This document shows positions 11,401 to 26,400 of a stretch of 64,000 nt of DNA, piece after piece. The DNA lies in NCBI RefSeq assembly GCF_001949145.1, contig NW_019091627.1, positions 256,301 to 320,300 of the forward strand. The letters are read 5' to 3'. The notes below the pieces were generated by a model. It was not told where the DNA came from. It was given only the letters and a program-made list of their open reading frames with translations, and did not search any database. Every line of letters starts with the position of its first letter. Positions within the stretch are counted from its first letter, which is position 1. The position numbers and the translations under genes were made by a program. Source of the stretch: Acanthaster planci. Its lineage: Eukaryota; Echinodermata; Asteroidea; Valvatida; Acanthasteridae.

Positions 11401-14400
11401 TGAAGGAGATCAATATAAAGCGACATTTTTAGTGTCGTAAGAATAAGAGTTCTGATATCTTAAAGGAAAAGGAGTCTATGAAAACTACAACTGTTACGAA
11501 GAGAGCCATCGTCAAATTCAGTCTCCTCCTTTATTCAGCGAAAACACAAAGACCTGCGAAATTCATCGTTACCGGAGCAAATATCAATGAATTGTTTCAT
11601 TTAACCCCTCAGTTACCCCTGGAATTTACCTCTTCGATTCAACCGAAAACTACCCCTCCAGTGATGGAAAAGCATTTCTGATGGAAGGTGTAGGTCACGA
11701 ATTTACGTGCATGGTCAATGATAACCCCGAAGCAGAACTGGTGTGGATCTTGGCTGATAATTCGATAGCGGCAACGAGCCAAATGTTTGACAACACAGAT
11801 GATTCAACTGTCATTAGTAACGTCCTGGTGTCACCTACTTTCGACCTACATGAAACGATGCTACTGTGTAAAGCTGTAGACATTGCTGGTTCGTTGATCG
11901 ACAACATCAATGTGACAATTGTTGTAGAAGGTAAGGTGCTCTTAATTGTTGAAAGTGTTTTTAGTATTTAGATTTGACGATATACAATTATTGCTATCAA
12001 GGGAAAAGCACTTTAGGCCATGATGTTTAAATGAAATGAATATATGACAATAAATGCATAAATTAGCAGCGTTCGAAGGAGAGATCTTTTTCATCTGGCG
12101 CGCAAAAACCAGGGTGATTTTAAATTTTGCCCTTTTTTCATGATAGGATCCTAAAGTGACTAAGGAATCGAATTCCTACATTTTACGAAGATTCAATCTC
12201 ATTAATAGCTCTTATGGTGTAGGCCTAGCAGGTCCTCTGTTATGTAGCGCATGCAAATACCTTTTTACGGAGATTAGATTTTGTTACAACGCAATTAAAA
12301 CGCCGTTTCTCAGCTTGAGTCGTTAGTATTCCGAAAGCTTGAGAGCAAGTTTGAGGTATCATTCTGAATTACTTTCTTTCAGTTACTCCGAAGGCATCAA
12401 GGATGTCCTTAATTGGTTCTGGTGGCCGGCAACTTACACCTGGTGGGACAGTGAACGTTAACCATGGTATACCATATACTTTTACCTGTGAGGTCAGAGA
12501 TACGTGGCCTCAAGCCAAAATTCAGTGGTACCTGAATGATGTCCTGAAAGAAAGCTTTATTCCTCCTAGAGAGAGTGATGGTCTAGTCACCACGGAACAC
12601 AATTGGATGCTAACTCCATCTGCTGATAGCCATGGCTTGGACGTAAAATGTGTGGCGGCCACAGCATCTTCCCTGGACGCCAAAGTATCTGTAGCGGTCA
12701 AGCTAGTTGTAAAAAGCAAGTATAAGGAAATGTATAATTACGCAGGAGACTGTGCATTTCGTGATGAAGTAATTATCGCACTGTAAGGTTTGAAAATTTC
12801 GTTCATCTGAATGAAATATGTGCATAATTTTTTTTCAGATAAAACAGTCTTCAACTGTACCTTTGAAGAGGGGTTTTGTGGTTGGATGCAATCAAAGCAA
12901 GACAGAATGGATTGGATCCTTCGACAGGGAGGAGCTCCTTCCTCTTCAACCGGGCCAGCTTACGACCACACACTGGAAGGTAAGTGAGGATAACAGTGCA
13001 GAAGACATGTTTCCATGTTTCAAAGGTGGTATTTTTTGGGGATATTCATTGACAGTGATTAATTAGACTTCGGAGTTAAGAATCGGATGCGTAATGTGAA
13101 GATTTCACACACATTTTCAGAAAGAGGTATTAGAACACCGATATGCGATTTTTATGTACTGTTCTTATTCAAATTTCAATCCATTCTACACAAGATATTT
13201 ACGCAGTCAATTAATTTATTCAACCTCAATACCTTAGCTTCCAGTGGCCGTTACACGTACTATCGAGCAAGCCGGAGGTCTGCAGGCTCAAACGCATTGT
13301 TTATCAGTCCAGCAATCGTGCCCTCCAAACAAACTTTCAACTTTCCGTGGTGCTTCAGTTTCTGGTACAACATGTACGGAAGCAATATGGGTATGTCTAC
13401 TAGGACGTCGGGTAATATATTTCACAAAAAACAGAACGATGTTCTATGATGACTAAATTAAGTTCCATTTTGAAAAATATTTATATTTTTGTTAGGAGGT
13501 GGTTGGTTTTTTGTTGACAAGTGAAGGAGATTGTGATTTAATTTTTTGACAAGATTGTTAAAATTGTGTTTTTTCTCGTTTGAAGGCTGGTTATTATTGG
13601 GACAAGCCATACATATAGTTAAACGCAGCAAAATTGCCCCACAATGGCACTTAAAATCCACGTCAGATAGGACATCACATTTTGACCATGAACAACAGCA
13701 GGGCATTTTCCAATAAAGAAAACCGACTATTTGATCAGAAAGACAGAAATATCCATCGACCTACAAAGGAATCAATAACTTAAAAAAATAAACATCTCTC
13801 TTTTTACTCTTGATTACAGCTCAAGTTTTTCCCTTCAGGTGATTGTTGATTGATCTGTATGTGTAACATACACCTTATGTGGCAAAGGATGCTCACAATC
13901 AGTGTAGAAAAGCACCAGTTTCCTTTTTGAATATTACAACTTCAACCAGTTCTAGATTTTGAACAATTTATTGCCTAATCAAATTGAATAAAATGTGCCC
14001 AGAGGCAAGGGTCGGTTTTGTCCACACGTTTCGTGCCTCATCGCAGCTCATCCGTTGGGAGGGGGTCATTATCTTTGGCGCAACGTACAATAATCAACTG
14101 AATTTTGGGAGTCCAAGTTGCGCCGACATATGTTGGAACTTACTCCTCCTTGGGTGGGTTAGAGCCTTCAATCATAGGGGGGGACTTAATGACTTTCGCC
14201 AATTACACTTGTAGCAATCCTGCAGTGTAAGCTGCCCATAAGCTGCAGGATCATTTTACAGCGTGAGAATCGAGGTATAAACCAATACCTACATTCCGAA
14301 ACCACCTTAATTTCTTAGCGTTTTTAGATCAGGTCCCTCAAAAAAAAAATCAGAAAACATCAACAAAATGCTAGGTTTTTCTCTCAATACCGGGTTTAAA

Positions 14401-17400
14401 AAACAGTCCTCTAAAGGGGGGTCTTTCCCAAGGACCCCTCTGTATCCACCTGTGGCTTTTTAATTGGTACTATCACTACGCAGCTGAGAAGAGGCGTAAT
14501 TATCTGCATCAGATCTAAATTCTATCCACAAACGTTCCAGACCCACAGTAATCCGTGATAAAATTTGTTTTCTATTTAAACGATTTTCGATAGGTACTAT
14601 GAATGTGTCCCGTGTGTCCATTGGCAAAATGGTTACTGACGGTGACGTTCTTTTTTCAAGAGGCTGCGAGCAGACGAACAGAACAACCTGGCTTAATGCC
14701 GAGATTTGCATCACAAATTTATCTTCAAGCTTTTTCATAGCGTTCGAAGCAATACGCGGAAGCGGGTATTTGTCGGACATGGCGATTGATGACGTTGAAT
14801 CTCGAGGTAATGAATATTTACTGTACCTGCCTAAAATGCCTTTTCACTTCAGCACTTTTATTTCAAAAAGTAAATTTTAGTGTCTACCTTGAATGTTATT
14901 CGTTATGAAAAGTCTGTCTCCTTTGTAAAAAACGAGACAGGGTAGATTGAAGTGGTCATTCCTCCCCTTTGATCCTCAGGATTGTTCATTTCTGAATGTA
15001 CAGTGGATTTATCAGGTATCAAGTCAAGGTCGGTACTCCTTTTAACCCTAAAAGAGCAGGGACGAGGAATCTGCCCCCTTTTTTCCCCCAATATCACAGC
15101 AGTGCATCTTTGTTAGGAGTTCAGCCTTTCGAAGTTTTTAAAATAACTCTTTGCAATCAATGAAAAAACATGTTTTGCAAAACTTAAACCTACCATTACC
15201 GCGCAGCGCTCCTTTCACCGAACACGGGTCAGTCACAAATGTTTACTTTTTCCACTACTTTGCTCAATGTACGGGAGCTGGAACGTACGTAGCCATGAAC
15301 CTCAGATGACCGAAACCAAATTAACCATATTTGAGTTCAATTTTTACATTTATGATGATTAAAGGAAAGTTTTAACACATATGCAAAGTTACAAAAAAAA
15401 AAAAAAAAAAAAAAACGGGCTTGGCACAGCCAACCAACCCCCGGCTTTGCGTTGGGCCAAATAACCCCGGCTCCTTTTTGTTATTTTGTAAACGCTATTT
15501 TTAACCTATGCAGATGATAACAGTCATAATCATGTGATATCCCCTACAAATAGACGGGACATTTCCCGATTAGCACAGCAAAAAAGTCTGTGACCACGGA
15601 GTTAAACACTTCACGTGGATTAAATTAATGCTGCCCATTGAAATATCACAGCCTCACGATAAAGTGTCCACTAATTTTCACTAAACCGATACATTTATAG
15701 GAAGATATTATCACTTCATAGTTGGCTGGTTACTAGCTGTCTGTTCGATACTTAAAAGCTGTCTCTGCATGGCTTCAAAACGTTTCAAAATAAAAAAAAA
15801 TGTATCACAGATATGTTTCACTTGAGTGCCCCGTCATTTTGTTGTGTATGGCAGAACAGATTGAATGCCATTTTAAGGGAATTCTGAGAATTAATGTCAT
15901 TCTAAAGGTATTCTGAAAAATCATGTTTTTGAAATAGATTACCAGTAAAAACCGGATTTCCTTTTTCAGTGCATTGGACATCTATCACTTTAAATGACTG
16001 GTCTGGTAACTACCCTTCCTTTGGAGATATTGTGTACGCTTTTGCGGGCGAACAGCGCCGGTTTACATGCAGCGTGCCTGATGTCAGCACGCCCATCTCA
16101 CTCTCATGGGAGCTGGGAGGACGTGAGGTTTCTCCTGACTCCAGCGATAACTCCACAGACAGCAACGGGTTTATCACTAGCACGAGCACGATAACACTGG
16201 CCATTACTGGGAAAAACCATGGAGAGCTGCTGCAGTGCTTAGCGTCCGTCGCAGGTGGACATCCTGTTGTCAACATTTTGGTTATCCTTGATGTTAAACG
16301 TAAGATGAAGCTCCAAATATTTTTCTACACCTGCGCAGCCCCGCAGAGTAGACAGTGCCAATGTCCAGACATAGAGAAGAAATGACTTTATTCATACTTC
16401 AGTGTTGACCCACAAAGTTTATACAAGGAGGCATGACGTCCAGACTGTCGGGGGGGTGGGGCTGAGGAAAGGGATGCAATCCTCAAGCTCGCTCAAGAAA
16501 TTTACCATCTTGCTCGTACCATCTAATGGCTTAAAAGTTTGATGCTGCTGGGGAAAATCCTGATAAGCCGAGGGACAACATTGTAATGTTTCTTGTCATG
16601 AGTTACTTTCTACATAAAGGGAGCTAACATCGACTCTACTCTTTTTGTATACTTTCAATAACTACGAAGCCCAAGATGTTCTCACAATAGAGTAACGACT
16701 ACCCACAAAAGGCTATATTAAATTATTTTCTGACGTACAGGAATTTTAACAGATATGAATATTTTTTGTAATATTTTTCTTAGTATTATGAGGAGTTCCT
16801 GTTTTGTCAATAACTTTTCATTCAGTACAACCAACGGCCACCGATATGCTTCTATACGTTGCCAGTCCAACCGGGTCCCCAGTTGCACCCAGCACAGACG
16901 ACGGAACACCACGATCCATAAAGTGTGAGGTGCTGGATACCAGACCAGCAGTAACTATTCAGTGGTTCCTGAATGGCGAATTAAAACGTACTACGAACCC
17001 ACCTACTGGAGGGGATGATGTGCTGGTCAGTACCGTGGATACTTGGTTGTTCACCCCCAGTCGAGCTAATCACGGCCATGAGGTGAAGTGCGTAGCGAAC
17101 AATTCAGAGTCTGAAGAACCGTTCCCGTCGAAGGTGCTCACTTTGCTAGTAAACAGTAGGTAGTTTGGGCTTCATATTTGTGCGATTAGTTTTTCAGTTC
17201 CTGCCGCACAGAAGAGAATTTCGAAAGCTTTCCACCGATAGCTTTTGAATGTAGAGCATGTGCTTATAGTTAAAGTTTATGTGTTGATATATATTTACCT
17301 GAATGTGTGAGGGTACCTGGGTATCACGAGCACCGGTATCCTAGAAAAAGCATGAAAGAGAAACCCACTTAAAACGTGAAAAATGGTGTCAGACTGCCAG

Positions 17401-20400
17401 TCCTAATTCAAAACAATTATTAACAACAAAACTGAACCTAAAATCGTTTCTTTTTTTCATCTCACGTATCATTTCATTAAATCCTGCAACTAAATCAGTT
17501 GTTCATGAACATACCTTTCAATCCTTTCATTTGTCTGAACAGTTGGTAAGTAATTTGCGTAGGCTGTTACAAGCTGTCTGCACCACACCTGTGAACCGAT
17601 TTTTTGCAGTTTTGGTCGTGTTCTTAAGTTCCCAATCCTTGTGTGCAGCCCTACACAAACGTACAAAAAGGGTAACAGTAGGAGCGCCCGTGAATGAAAC
17701 TCGAATTATAAACTCTTTAAATGTGTTTTTGTAAAGCCAGAAATTCGACCGACATTTCACACATTTATCTCCTGTGTGCTTCGTTTTTATCACTGTTTTG
17801 CAGGCCCTCCAGACATTCCCACCATCATTGGTTCCCTTAAAATGATGGCCAATGAAACGAATACCTTGGAATGCCTGGGATATATGGGATACCCTGATGA
17901 CTGGATACTGGTTTGGTCCATCGGTCAAGCTCTGGTTCCGAGTACTACCACTTCTGAAGCACTTGGCCAATGGTTCACATTCAAGAGTAGAATCATTTTT
18001 AAACCTCAAAAGGAGGACAGCGGCGAAAAAATAACCTGCCTTGCAAGGAGACGCTCTTGGACGAGACCACTGACACAGAGAATTTTTGGACCCATAGACG
18101 TTCAGTGTAAGTGGTACTCCATATTTTAGTGCTAAATTCATACCTATCAGTCTGGGAACCGAGGCTAAGGCCTCCATATGAAACGTTATCGTTTACGTAT
18201 GCAACTCGTCTTACAGAATGTCTTAATGACATATTTGTACAGATACTGATGTAGGGACTTATTAAGTATTGCGACCAGTTCAACTGGTTACACCTAAAGT
18301 CGATGAGTAGGTTGTCAAAATAATTTACATATTGAAATATACGTGTGACAGCATACCTCATCTGCAAAGAGTTTTCAGACTAGAAAATAATCACTTGAAG
18401 TTTTGCATCTTTTGTTATTTTCATGCACATTAATTCGAGATGATCTTTATGATTCTGTACGCATGCAGTGTAAATATCATGTATTTATATTCTTTTGTTT
18501 CTGACCACGCCCACAATTGGAATGTGGACAGTAATAGAACATGAAGTGCAACTATCTAATGAATGGAAATTCCTATCGCATGGTGATCTGGCAAAATCTT
18601 TTAAAATACTGCATTGAAAATGTATAACATCCAAACTGTGAGTCTCCGCTGTTGTCCATGGTCATGTCTGCTAGCGCTAATTAGGGTAAAATACTTAATT
18701 TTTAAAACCGAATCTGTTTTTTATGCGTAAGGAAGGAAACCTACACTCGAGAGAGTTCATTAAAGATGAAAATGCATCCCCGTCTGTTGCTGTTATACGC
18801 TGAATATTTTGTTCAAATTGATGTACAAGTCACGTACCCAAAGGTATACCAAGGAGTCAGGATAAATATATCAATTTTAATACCATTTTACATCTGATTT
18901 TTGTTTTCTTTTGTACCATCAGATCCGCCAGAGTTTTCAGGGGTAAACATTTCCCAACAGGGGCCAATTAGCGAAGGTGATGACGTCATCCTGTATTGCA
19001 ACGCCGACGCCAATCCTAAGCCCTCAAATTTCATCACGTGGGAGAAGGTTGGGTCTCCTGACCCTCTTCCTTCCGTCTACAGCGATGGTACAAGCACTCT
19101 GACGCTATTTAGCATCAGCAGGGAGCAGGCTGGGCGGTACAGGTGCCGTGGGGACAACGGTGTACCACCCATAGCGGTTTCCCGTCTGATGGACGTCATT
19201 TTACGTTGTGAGAATTCGTTTCATTTGGATAAGAAATACTGCCTAGTCAAACCCAAGATCAAAGGAAGCACTTATTTCAGCTTGTCTATTCCATTCAGCG
19301 TCAGATTAACGTCTTAGTGGTTATCGTCGATTCCACATGATGATACAATACCTCGAATGAATGGATAGGCTTATCGACGTAAGGTTTCCTGTCAAATGTG
19401 GCAGCCTTGATAGTACAGCAAATTCCTAAATTAGCAGAGAACCATAGGTTTTGAGAATGACCGGACTTACTTGTTATATATGAGGGTATAAAACGTATTC
19501 ATGTCTCTTCATTCTCTCCTGTTACATTTCAAAAAGTGAAACCTCTTCCACCTGTGGACGTCACAATTCAAAAACGACGTCGCACTAAAGAGTCTCTGAC
19601 GATTGCATGGACTACAGGCAGCGATGGAGGCGAAGAGCAATGGTTCTACGTCAATTACAGAGAGCTAGAGTCTACACCCGTCTTTGACCCCGCTACCCGA
19701 AGCATCAGGCTGCGCGGCGTCAGTGAGTACACGCTGGTCGGTCTGCATCCTGACACAGCATACGAGGTTGAAGTGTTCGCAGAGAACGCACATGGTGCCA
19801 GCAGTGCCGTGACAGCTGTGGGGACAACTGATTTAGGTAGTTCCAGCAGGTTTATAACTCCATGGGTCTAGTGCCCCATAATTCTGTGTCACTCGCCTGA
19901 TGCGCGAAATAACACGTGAGGATGTGAAAGCCACCGAATCGCAACTGAAATTGGTTTCCTTTTATACAGACATTTTTCACGCTACATCCTTAAAGGCAAA
20001 TTATCATCTACCCGTAAAAAATTGGTGATAGGAAGGCCAAGCTGGCATCTGATTGAGCTCATGATTTAATTAAAATAGAGCCATGTTGATAGAAAATGTA
20101 GTGCTCAATGGTTGTCTCTTCAAAATGTTTTATTTCATTTTGTAGAGTTTGACCTGCCAAACTGGTCCCTGCTCACTGCTGTTGGAACTCTAGCGATACT
20201 ATTAGTCTTGAGCGTCACTGGGAACCTTGTTTTCTGCCAAAAAAGGTCCATAAAAACTCCCAGGAAAGGTAAGTACGTGTTTTCAGATCTTTTGAAATAA
20301 TTAGTTCTACTGTAACGCTGGTCAATCTCCCTAGCTCCAAGCTACAAAATTTGACGAATAATTTTGCATGCTGTAAGTAAAGGCAAGTAGGACTTTCCAA

Positions 20401-23400
20401 AAGTCGCGTGAAATTTCAGTTTATTAACACATTGCAGGTGCTGCCAGACGGGTGGAAGATGCAGTCGTCCCTTTTAACTAATTGAACATTTCGTCTGTTT
20501 TATCCTGTCAATTTGACCGAAAATATCCATTTTAAATTTGGTTTCCTACAATATCTTCAGGTTTTTATTTCTGAAAGTTTCACCTATGTCAGTATGCTGG
20601 AATATCAATTTAGTCGTCTGGGCATCAATGGTATGGAATTCTCTTATGATTCCAAGTTGTTTTAAAATCGTTGATAAAATCTGGAAAAATCTCTTCTTTT
20701 TTCAGAAAATCGAAAATGGGTAACAAAAAGGTAAGTTCTCATATTTTGGTAGAACCAAAAATTGATAAACTTGGCAGCTGTAATTCCTTATTTTTTGTTT
20801 TACTGTAATGTGTGATTTGGTAGCAATTGCATCGAATTTTTTGCTTGAAAAGGGATATATGTGATAACTTGGGCCCACTGCTATTATTGCTGGTGCTTTT
20901 GTGACGAACATGAACGTTGCGGGTGCGTTTAAAATAAGCCCGACAGAATAGCCATTTTAGGGTTACGATACATTTGAATAAAATATGGTGTACTGAGTTA
21001 CCTGACTGCACATGAATTTAACAATTTGAATTCCCAAGACTAAAGACACTGTTGCAATACCTCGTGATTCAGGGCAAGCTTTTGCATAGTGACCAAAATC
21101 TACTGGGTGAACTGGTTCCTTTGTGCCCTTCTTACCCACTGAAAACAGTGTATTGGTGCATGACTTCTTTTATGTAAATAAGCTTGCCTCGAATCACGAG
21201 GTATAGCACAGTGTTTTAGTAAGGAGAATTCAAGTTGTTTTGTTCGAGTGAATTTTAAAAACTTAGTGTACCTTATTTTATTAGAATTTAACTCGCAAAA
21301 GGCTTATTCCCATTCATTATTACAGTCAACTATCATGTTTAGTGCGTGTAAGATGCCGCCAGGTAGTTTGAATGAAGGAGAAATGAGCAACTGCCTAATC
21401 TGAACAGTCGTTTCAACGGATAAAGAGAGCCAGAACTGAGGAATTTGAAAGCCTTTCTTTTGCCTAGTCCTTGTGGAAATTTTTGATGTATACATCCTGT
21501 GCTAAAAGCGAAAGGAATACATTACACATTCAAAAGCGACTTCCGTGCACGACTTCATAGCGAGGCGTCAGCTACTGCCGCCATCTTGACCAACCTTTGA
21601 ATAAATGTTTTCAACAGTGTTTGCCTTTTATGCAATGACCCATAATGTGTGCTTCCTGTTGCAGCTGATTTTAGCTTTCATTTTATTTCTCTGTTTTACG
21701 AAAAACTTTTACTGGTTGTCACCAACAGGGAAACAGAGAGTGGGGTGTTGAATCGGATTAAGGAAACCGGTGAAAACTACGAAAACGTTGGTAGGTGAGA
21801 TTAATAGCACAATATAGGTGAAAGATGGAATGTTGTACATTCTGGCTTTCGAAATCGATTCACAAAATAATAAAAATAAATTGTATGATGAAACGCATTT
21901 ATGGGCATAGCAGCAAAACATGCGAGGAGCGCATTGAAGGTAAACAAGGGCACAAACTTGATGGTTGTCATTTTGGATTATTTTCTCTAAGTTTCCTTCT
22001 GTCTTTGTCTTCAAGAAACCCTGTTATATCGGCATACCTACAAATGTCTGGTAGAGAAAGGTTTTATGGTGCAAGAAATAAAGATTTGAGAACTTGCTTT
22101 CGTTCCAAGTAAACAACAATCAAACGAAATTCCTTTGGGAATGTGTGCAGTAAATTACTCTGCGATTTGGGGTACCATTCACCAGTGTACATGTAGATGA
22201 CGCTTTGCATGTGCAAACGACCGTGATTAATTGTGGGGGATGATCTGGATGACCGTGGCAATTTGAAACATTGGGGGAGGGGGTGCTAGCAGTATTTGAA
22301 ACTGAGGGATGATGCTCACGATGCAGATTTATGTTCGTAATACACATTACAGTACATTCCTGCAAACTGTACATGAAAACGGAGTATTAGTGTGTGTGCG
22401 TTTTCCCTTTTTCAGGTGTTTTTGCATATGTAAATCCCTGGGGTCAACGGGGCGGTGATACAGATCGACAGGTATCGCGAAAGATGGTCATAACATTTTT
22501 TTCTAAATAAGTCAACTTAGTAGAAATTCCTTGTAATTCTAACCCAAGGCATACACCACAAGCCTGTAAACTCCCATTGGCTAGACCCAAACCACTGCTG
22601 AGTTATAATCCTTAGAAGATCAGTCACCCCTAGGAGCCCATATGGTCTCTATCAGGAAGTGGATCTCTCTGTGTACAGACATGTGCCAACTGGTCACGGC
22701 TGTTTGGGTTGGGAACTGGTATTACTAATACTTCCACAACAGCATGATGAACTATAGTTAGAGGGTACCCGGGGATGTATTAGATACCATAAAACAGCCG
22801 TACAGGTTCAACCAGGACCGGGAACTGACCCGGTGATGAGAATCTCTACGTGTTGACTCAACGATTCGTGTATGGGCGTGGCTGATCGAAGGGTAAATAC
22901 ATTTTGGTTGTTAAAAAAATCCGAAATCAATTCTTCACAATTGACCTTATTTTTTCTCACCACGAGAAAGTGCTGTAACATTACATGTGTTGTGTGGACT
23001 TTTTAACAAAAATGTCCACTCGAAGCAGGAAAACGTCCTGTGGACTAATCCATGTTCACAACTAACTTACTACTGAAAAAGAAGTTGAAAGACATTTGGG
23101 ATTAGGGTCATTTGTTATGAAACGAAGTGGAACAATCAAGGAAACATTTTTCAAAAACGCAGTTCATTGTGTTCCAAGCTCAAGACAAATGAGTATTTTC
23201 ACCGAGTGTCTGTAACTGCAGGAAAACAAAGGAATTTTCGCAATGGGTAAGTATCATGGGTGGGCGTTGTTTCTGCATTCAACTGGGGACCCTGAACAAT
23301 AGAGGACAATAAGGTCCCCGATTCACACAGGGTCCCCGATTGACAACAGTGTACAAACATATGGATAGTCTTCTAAAAAGTTCAAGCGCAAACTAAAGAG

Positions 23401-26400
23401 GGACAATATGGGGTCCCCAGTTGCAGGCAAATACACACTTGTGTGTGTATGTGGGGGAATTCAATGAAACAGTGGATACCTGTACTATTGTATCCCTATC
23501 GCCCGAGATTACGCCCTTGCACTAAAAAAATGCTTTTCGCTATTCAGAGGTTGTCTTTAGATTTTTCTCATGGCACGTCATTGAATTCCTTTGCGTTACA
23601 CCTATTTGCAGGCATAGTTATGCAGACCATTCATGCTGAAAACCCTGGACCGGTTGAATCCACGTATGCGGACATTCCTGACTGCCGGGCTGCATTCTCG
23701 CGAGACCAGCTGACTTTCTTGCGAGAGCTCAGCCGGGGCGCCTTCTTCAAATTGCTGCTTGCCAAGGCCAATGGCATCGAACGGCAAGGCGTTGTTAATC
23801 CTGTGGCTGTTAAGACCGTAAAAGGTAGGGGACCTGCCAGTCTTAATGTGCCAGTCTTAATGTTGTGAAATATAACATCTACGTTTGCACATGGGTGATT
23901 TCAAAATAAAAAAAAGAAAGAATAAAAAAAGAAAAGAAAAACGTATATTGCCCAACGTGCAATATTATCCCTCAAATGCAAATTGACATACGGAACAGAA
24001 CTCGCGGAATCACTCTCAGAAGCAAAGGGTACCGAATATAAGTTTGCACTTTACAGCAACAGTGGTTGGTTAATTTGCTCTTCGATGAACTGCACAAATC
24101 TAACTTGCAGATGACACTAGTCGGAGGGACAAAGACAATCTGATGCAAGAGTTGAATGCGAAGAAATCGCTCAACTTCCACGATAATGTCGTCAAGCTCC
24201 TTGGGTACTGCATTGAGAAAGGTAATTATGGTGGTGTTCCTTTTTACACTTTAATTGACAATGCGGAATGTGGGTCATGTACATTATTATGAGTTTGGAC
24301 CAAGGTTCAAATAAACAAAATTCAAAAACTATAAGAGTGACTATCCTAGATCTTTATAGAAATGTTGGTTGCATGTTAAAAGTTAGCAATAAAAAATCGC
24401 ACATTTCATTTAAAAATCAAGGACAAAGGTCATATATTTCTCTAATTTTTCTGTGATGTGTAGGAGTGGGATAATTTCGATTTTCATTTTATGAATGAAG
24501 ATCATTTCAAGAACTTAAAGCTTGAGTCAGTTATGTCTTTGTGAGTGTTTTGCACCAGATCGTAGATTCCAAACAAAGCTGGTCAAGCTAGTCAGTAAAA
24601 AAAATCATTAATCCTTTTCTCAAAGTATAAATGACCCTTTGACAAAATCTCAGTTCTGGGGGTTTCTCAAGAAATTGAATGTGTGCCCCAAAATCCGTTT
24701 CAATCCGTGACGGTCAGGTCCAACAGCGTGTTGAATTGAAACTGAATTATCGACAAGTCCCTTTTTAACATTATTGGTGGTATACAACATTATTGGTGGT
24801 AACTTATATGCGTTTTAGCCCTGTTAGTCATGCCTCCTGCTGCTGAACACTTCAATTAGGAGTCCCAATTTTATTCAGAACCAGTCAGAATTGGAATCAG
24901 AATTTTCTGAGATTCTGAGAGGCATTTGGTTCCTGCGCATAAAATGTTAAGTAATTTGTCATTCTATACGTTGTCACTCAGCTTTCGCATTTTACGATAC
25001 CCTCCATGGCGCTATTGTAGATTAACATACGGTCGTGCCAACATTTTACTCGAAAGCAGTGCTTTAAATGTATTTCCTAAATGGGATATGTCGTAACATG
25101 CGTAAGAAGTACTTTTAAGGGAGTTGACTTTCATTCTATAATTTTTTGTTGATGTTAACCATCCTAGTGCAGTTGCAGTATGAAAATCTATCAACCATTT
25201 TCAGGCTTATAATAGTACTCGATGGGAAATCTGCTGTCAGGTTTTGCTACAGGCTTACTTACGCTTCTGTGAAATAACCTGCAAACAGAGTATAATAAAG
25301 ATACAGTATTTTGTTTTGTTTTAAGGTTTTTTAATTACTCGTTGAAATTCTTCAAACAGATCCTGTTTATATCATCATGGAATATATGGCCAATGGGACG
25401 CTAAAGGAGCTCCTGACTGACAATTGGAGCCAGTTGGACCAGGTGTATGATAACCTGCGGGGCGCCGCCAACACCTCCCTCACTCCCCGGACTCTGCTGC
25501 GCATGGCGAAGGGCGTGGCCGACGGCATGGCTTTCTTGGCCTCACACACAGTGAGAAATAGTACCGATTAACAGTTGTGGTCAAAACGGTACATACCCAC
25601 TTTGAATGCAGGAACGAAAGCATGGTTCAAGAGTTAATTTGCATTTCTGGCAACGAATCACTTTCACTACCAGATCAATCACAATATGTACTTTGATGTA
25701 GTAATGACCTATTTTCAAGTCTGTGTAAAGAAATCGGAAGCTGTGGCAGTTCAGTCTTGAGAGTTTTAATGAAACATTTAAAATCAAAATGTAGACCTGT
25801 GTGTAAATTTTCGACGCAGGGAGCGGGAATTTGGTTCTTTTAAAATTGCGTCACTTGTATGAAGACTTTGGAATTTACTTTGGACCTTATTTTTGTTTTC
25901 TGGGGCTCCTTTCCTGTAGTGCCTGCACAAAGATCTTGCTGCTCGAAACGTTTTCTTGGGTGAAGGAATGGTCTGCAAGCTGTCCAATTTTGGATTTGCC
26001 AACGACGTGGCGACTGTGAGAAAAAATCAACGCCAAAACCAGGTACACTATTCATCAAAGGACAATTTTTCTGGTATAAAGTTTCAGCTTAAAATTGAAA
26101 GTACGGTGTACACGATGAATTGAAATCACGCCATGCTTTATTTTTACATGTGTTGGCCTCTCATGCAATAAATTAATTAACAATCGATGTTCAATCGATA
26201 CCATTTTAGAAAGGGGTGGTTGCAACCACCACGATTGCAGCCTGATCTGGTGTGCATGCAGAACATTTCGGCATCATTTCTACGTCTTGGAAGCGGATGG
26301 GGCAATGGCGTTCAATTTACGTGCATTGTACCCTCAATTTTTGCTATGATTTAGAGGGTAAGAAAGTGAATCCTTAAATTTCGTTGAAAGCAGGGTTCAC

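Noticed and set aside
15393-15415. A-run of about 23 bases as the tail of a processed retrocopy
   Set aside because: No coding sequence or polyadenylation signal upstream of it, and no target-site duplication seen.
23279-23424. AACTGGGGACC...GGTCCCCAGTT inverted pair flanking GGTCCCCGATT repeats
   Set aside because: Arms are only about 12 bp; could be a tiny MITE but too weak to call.
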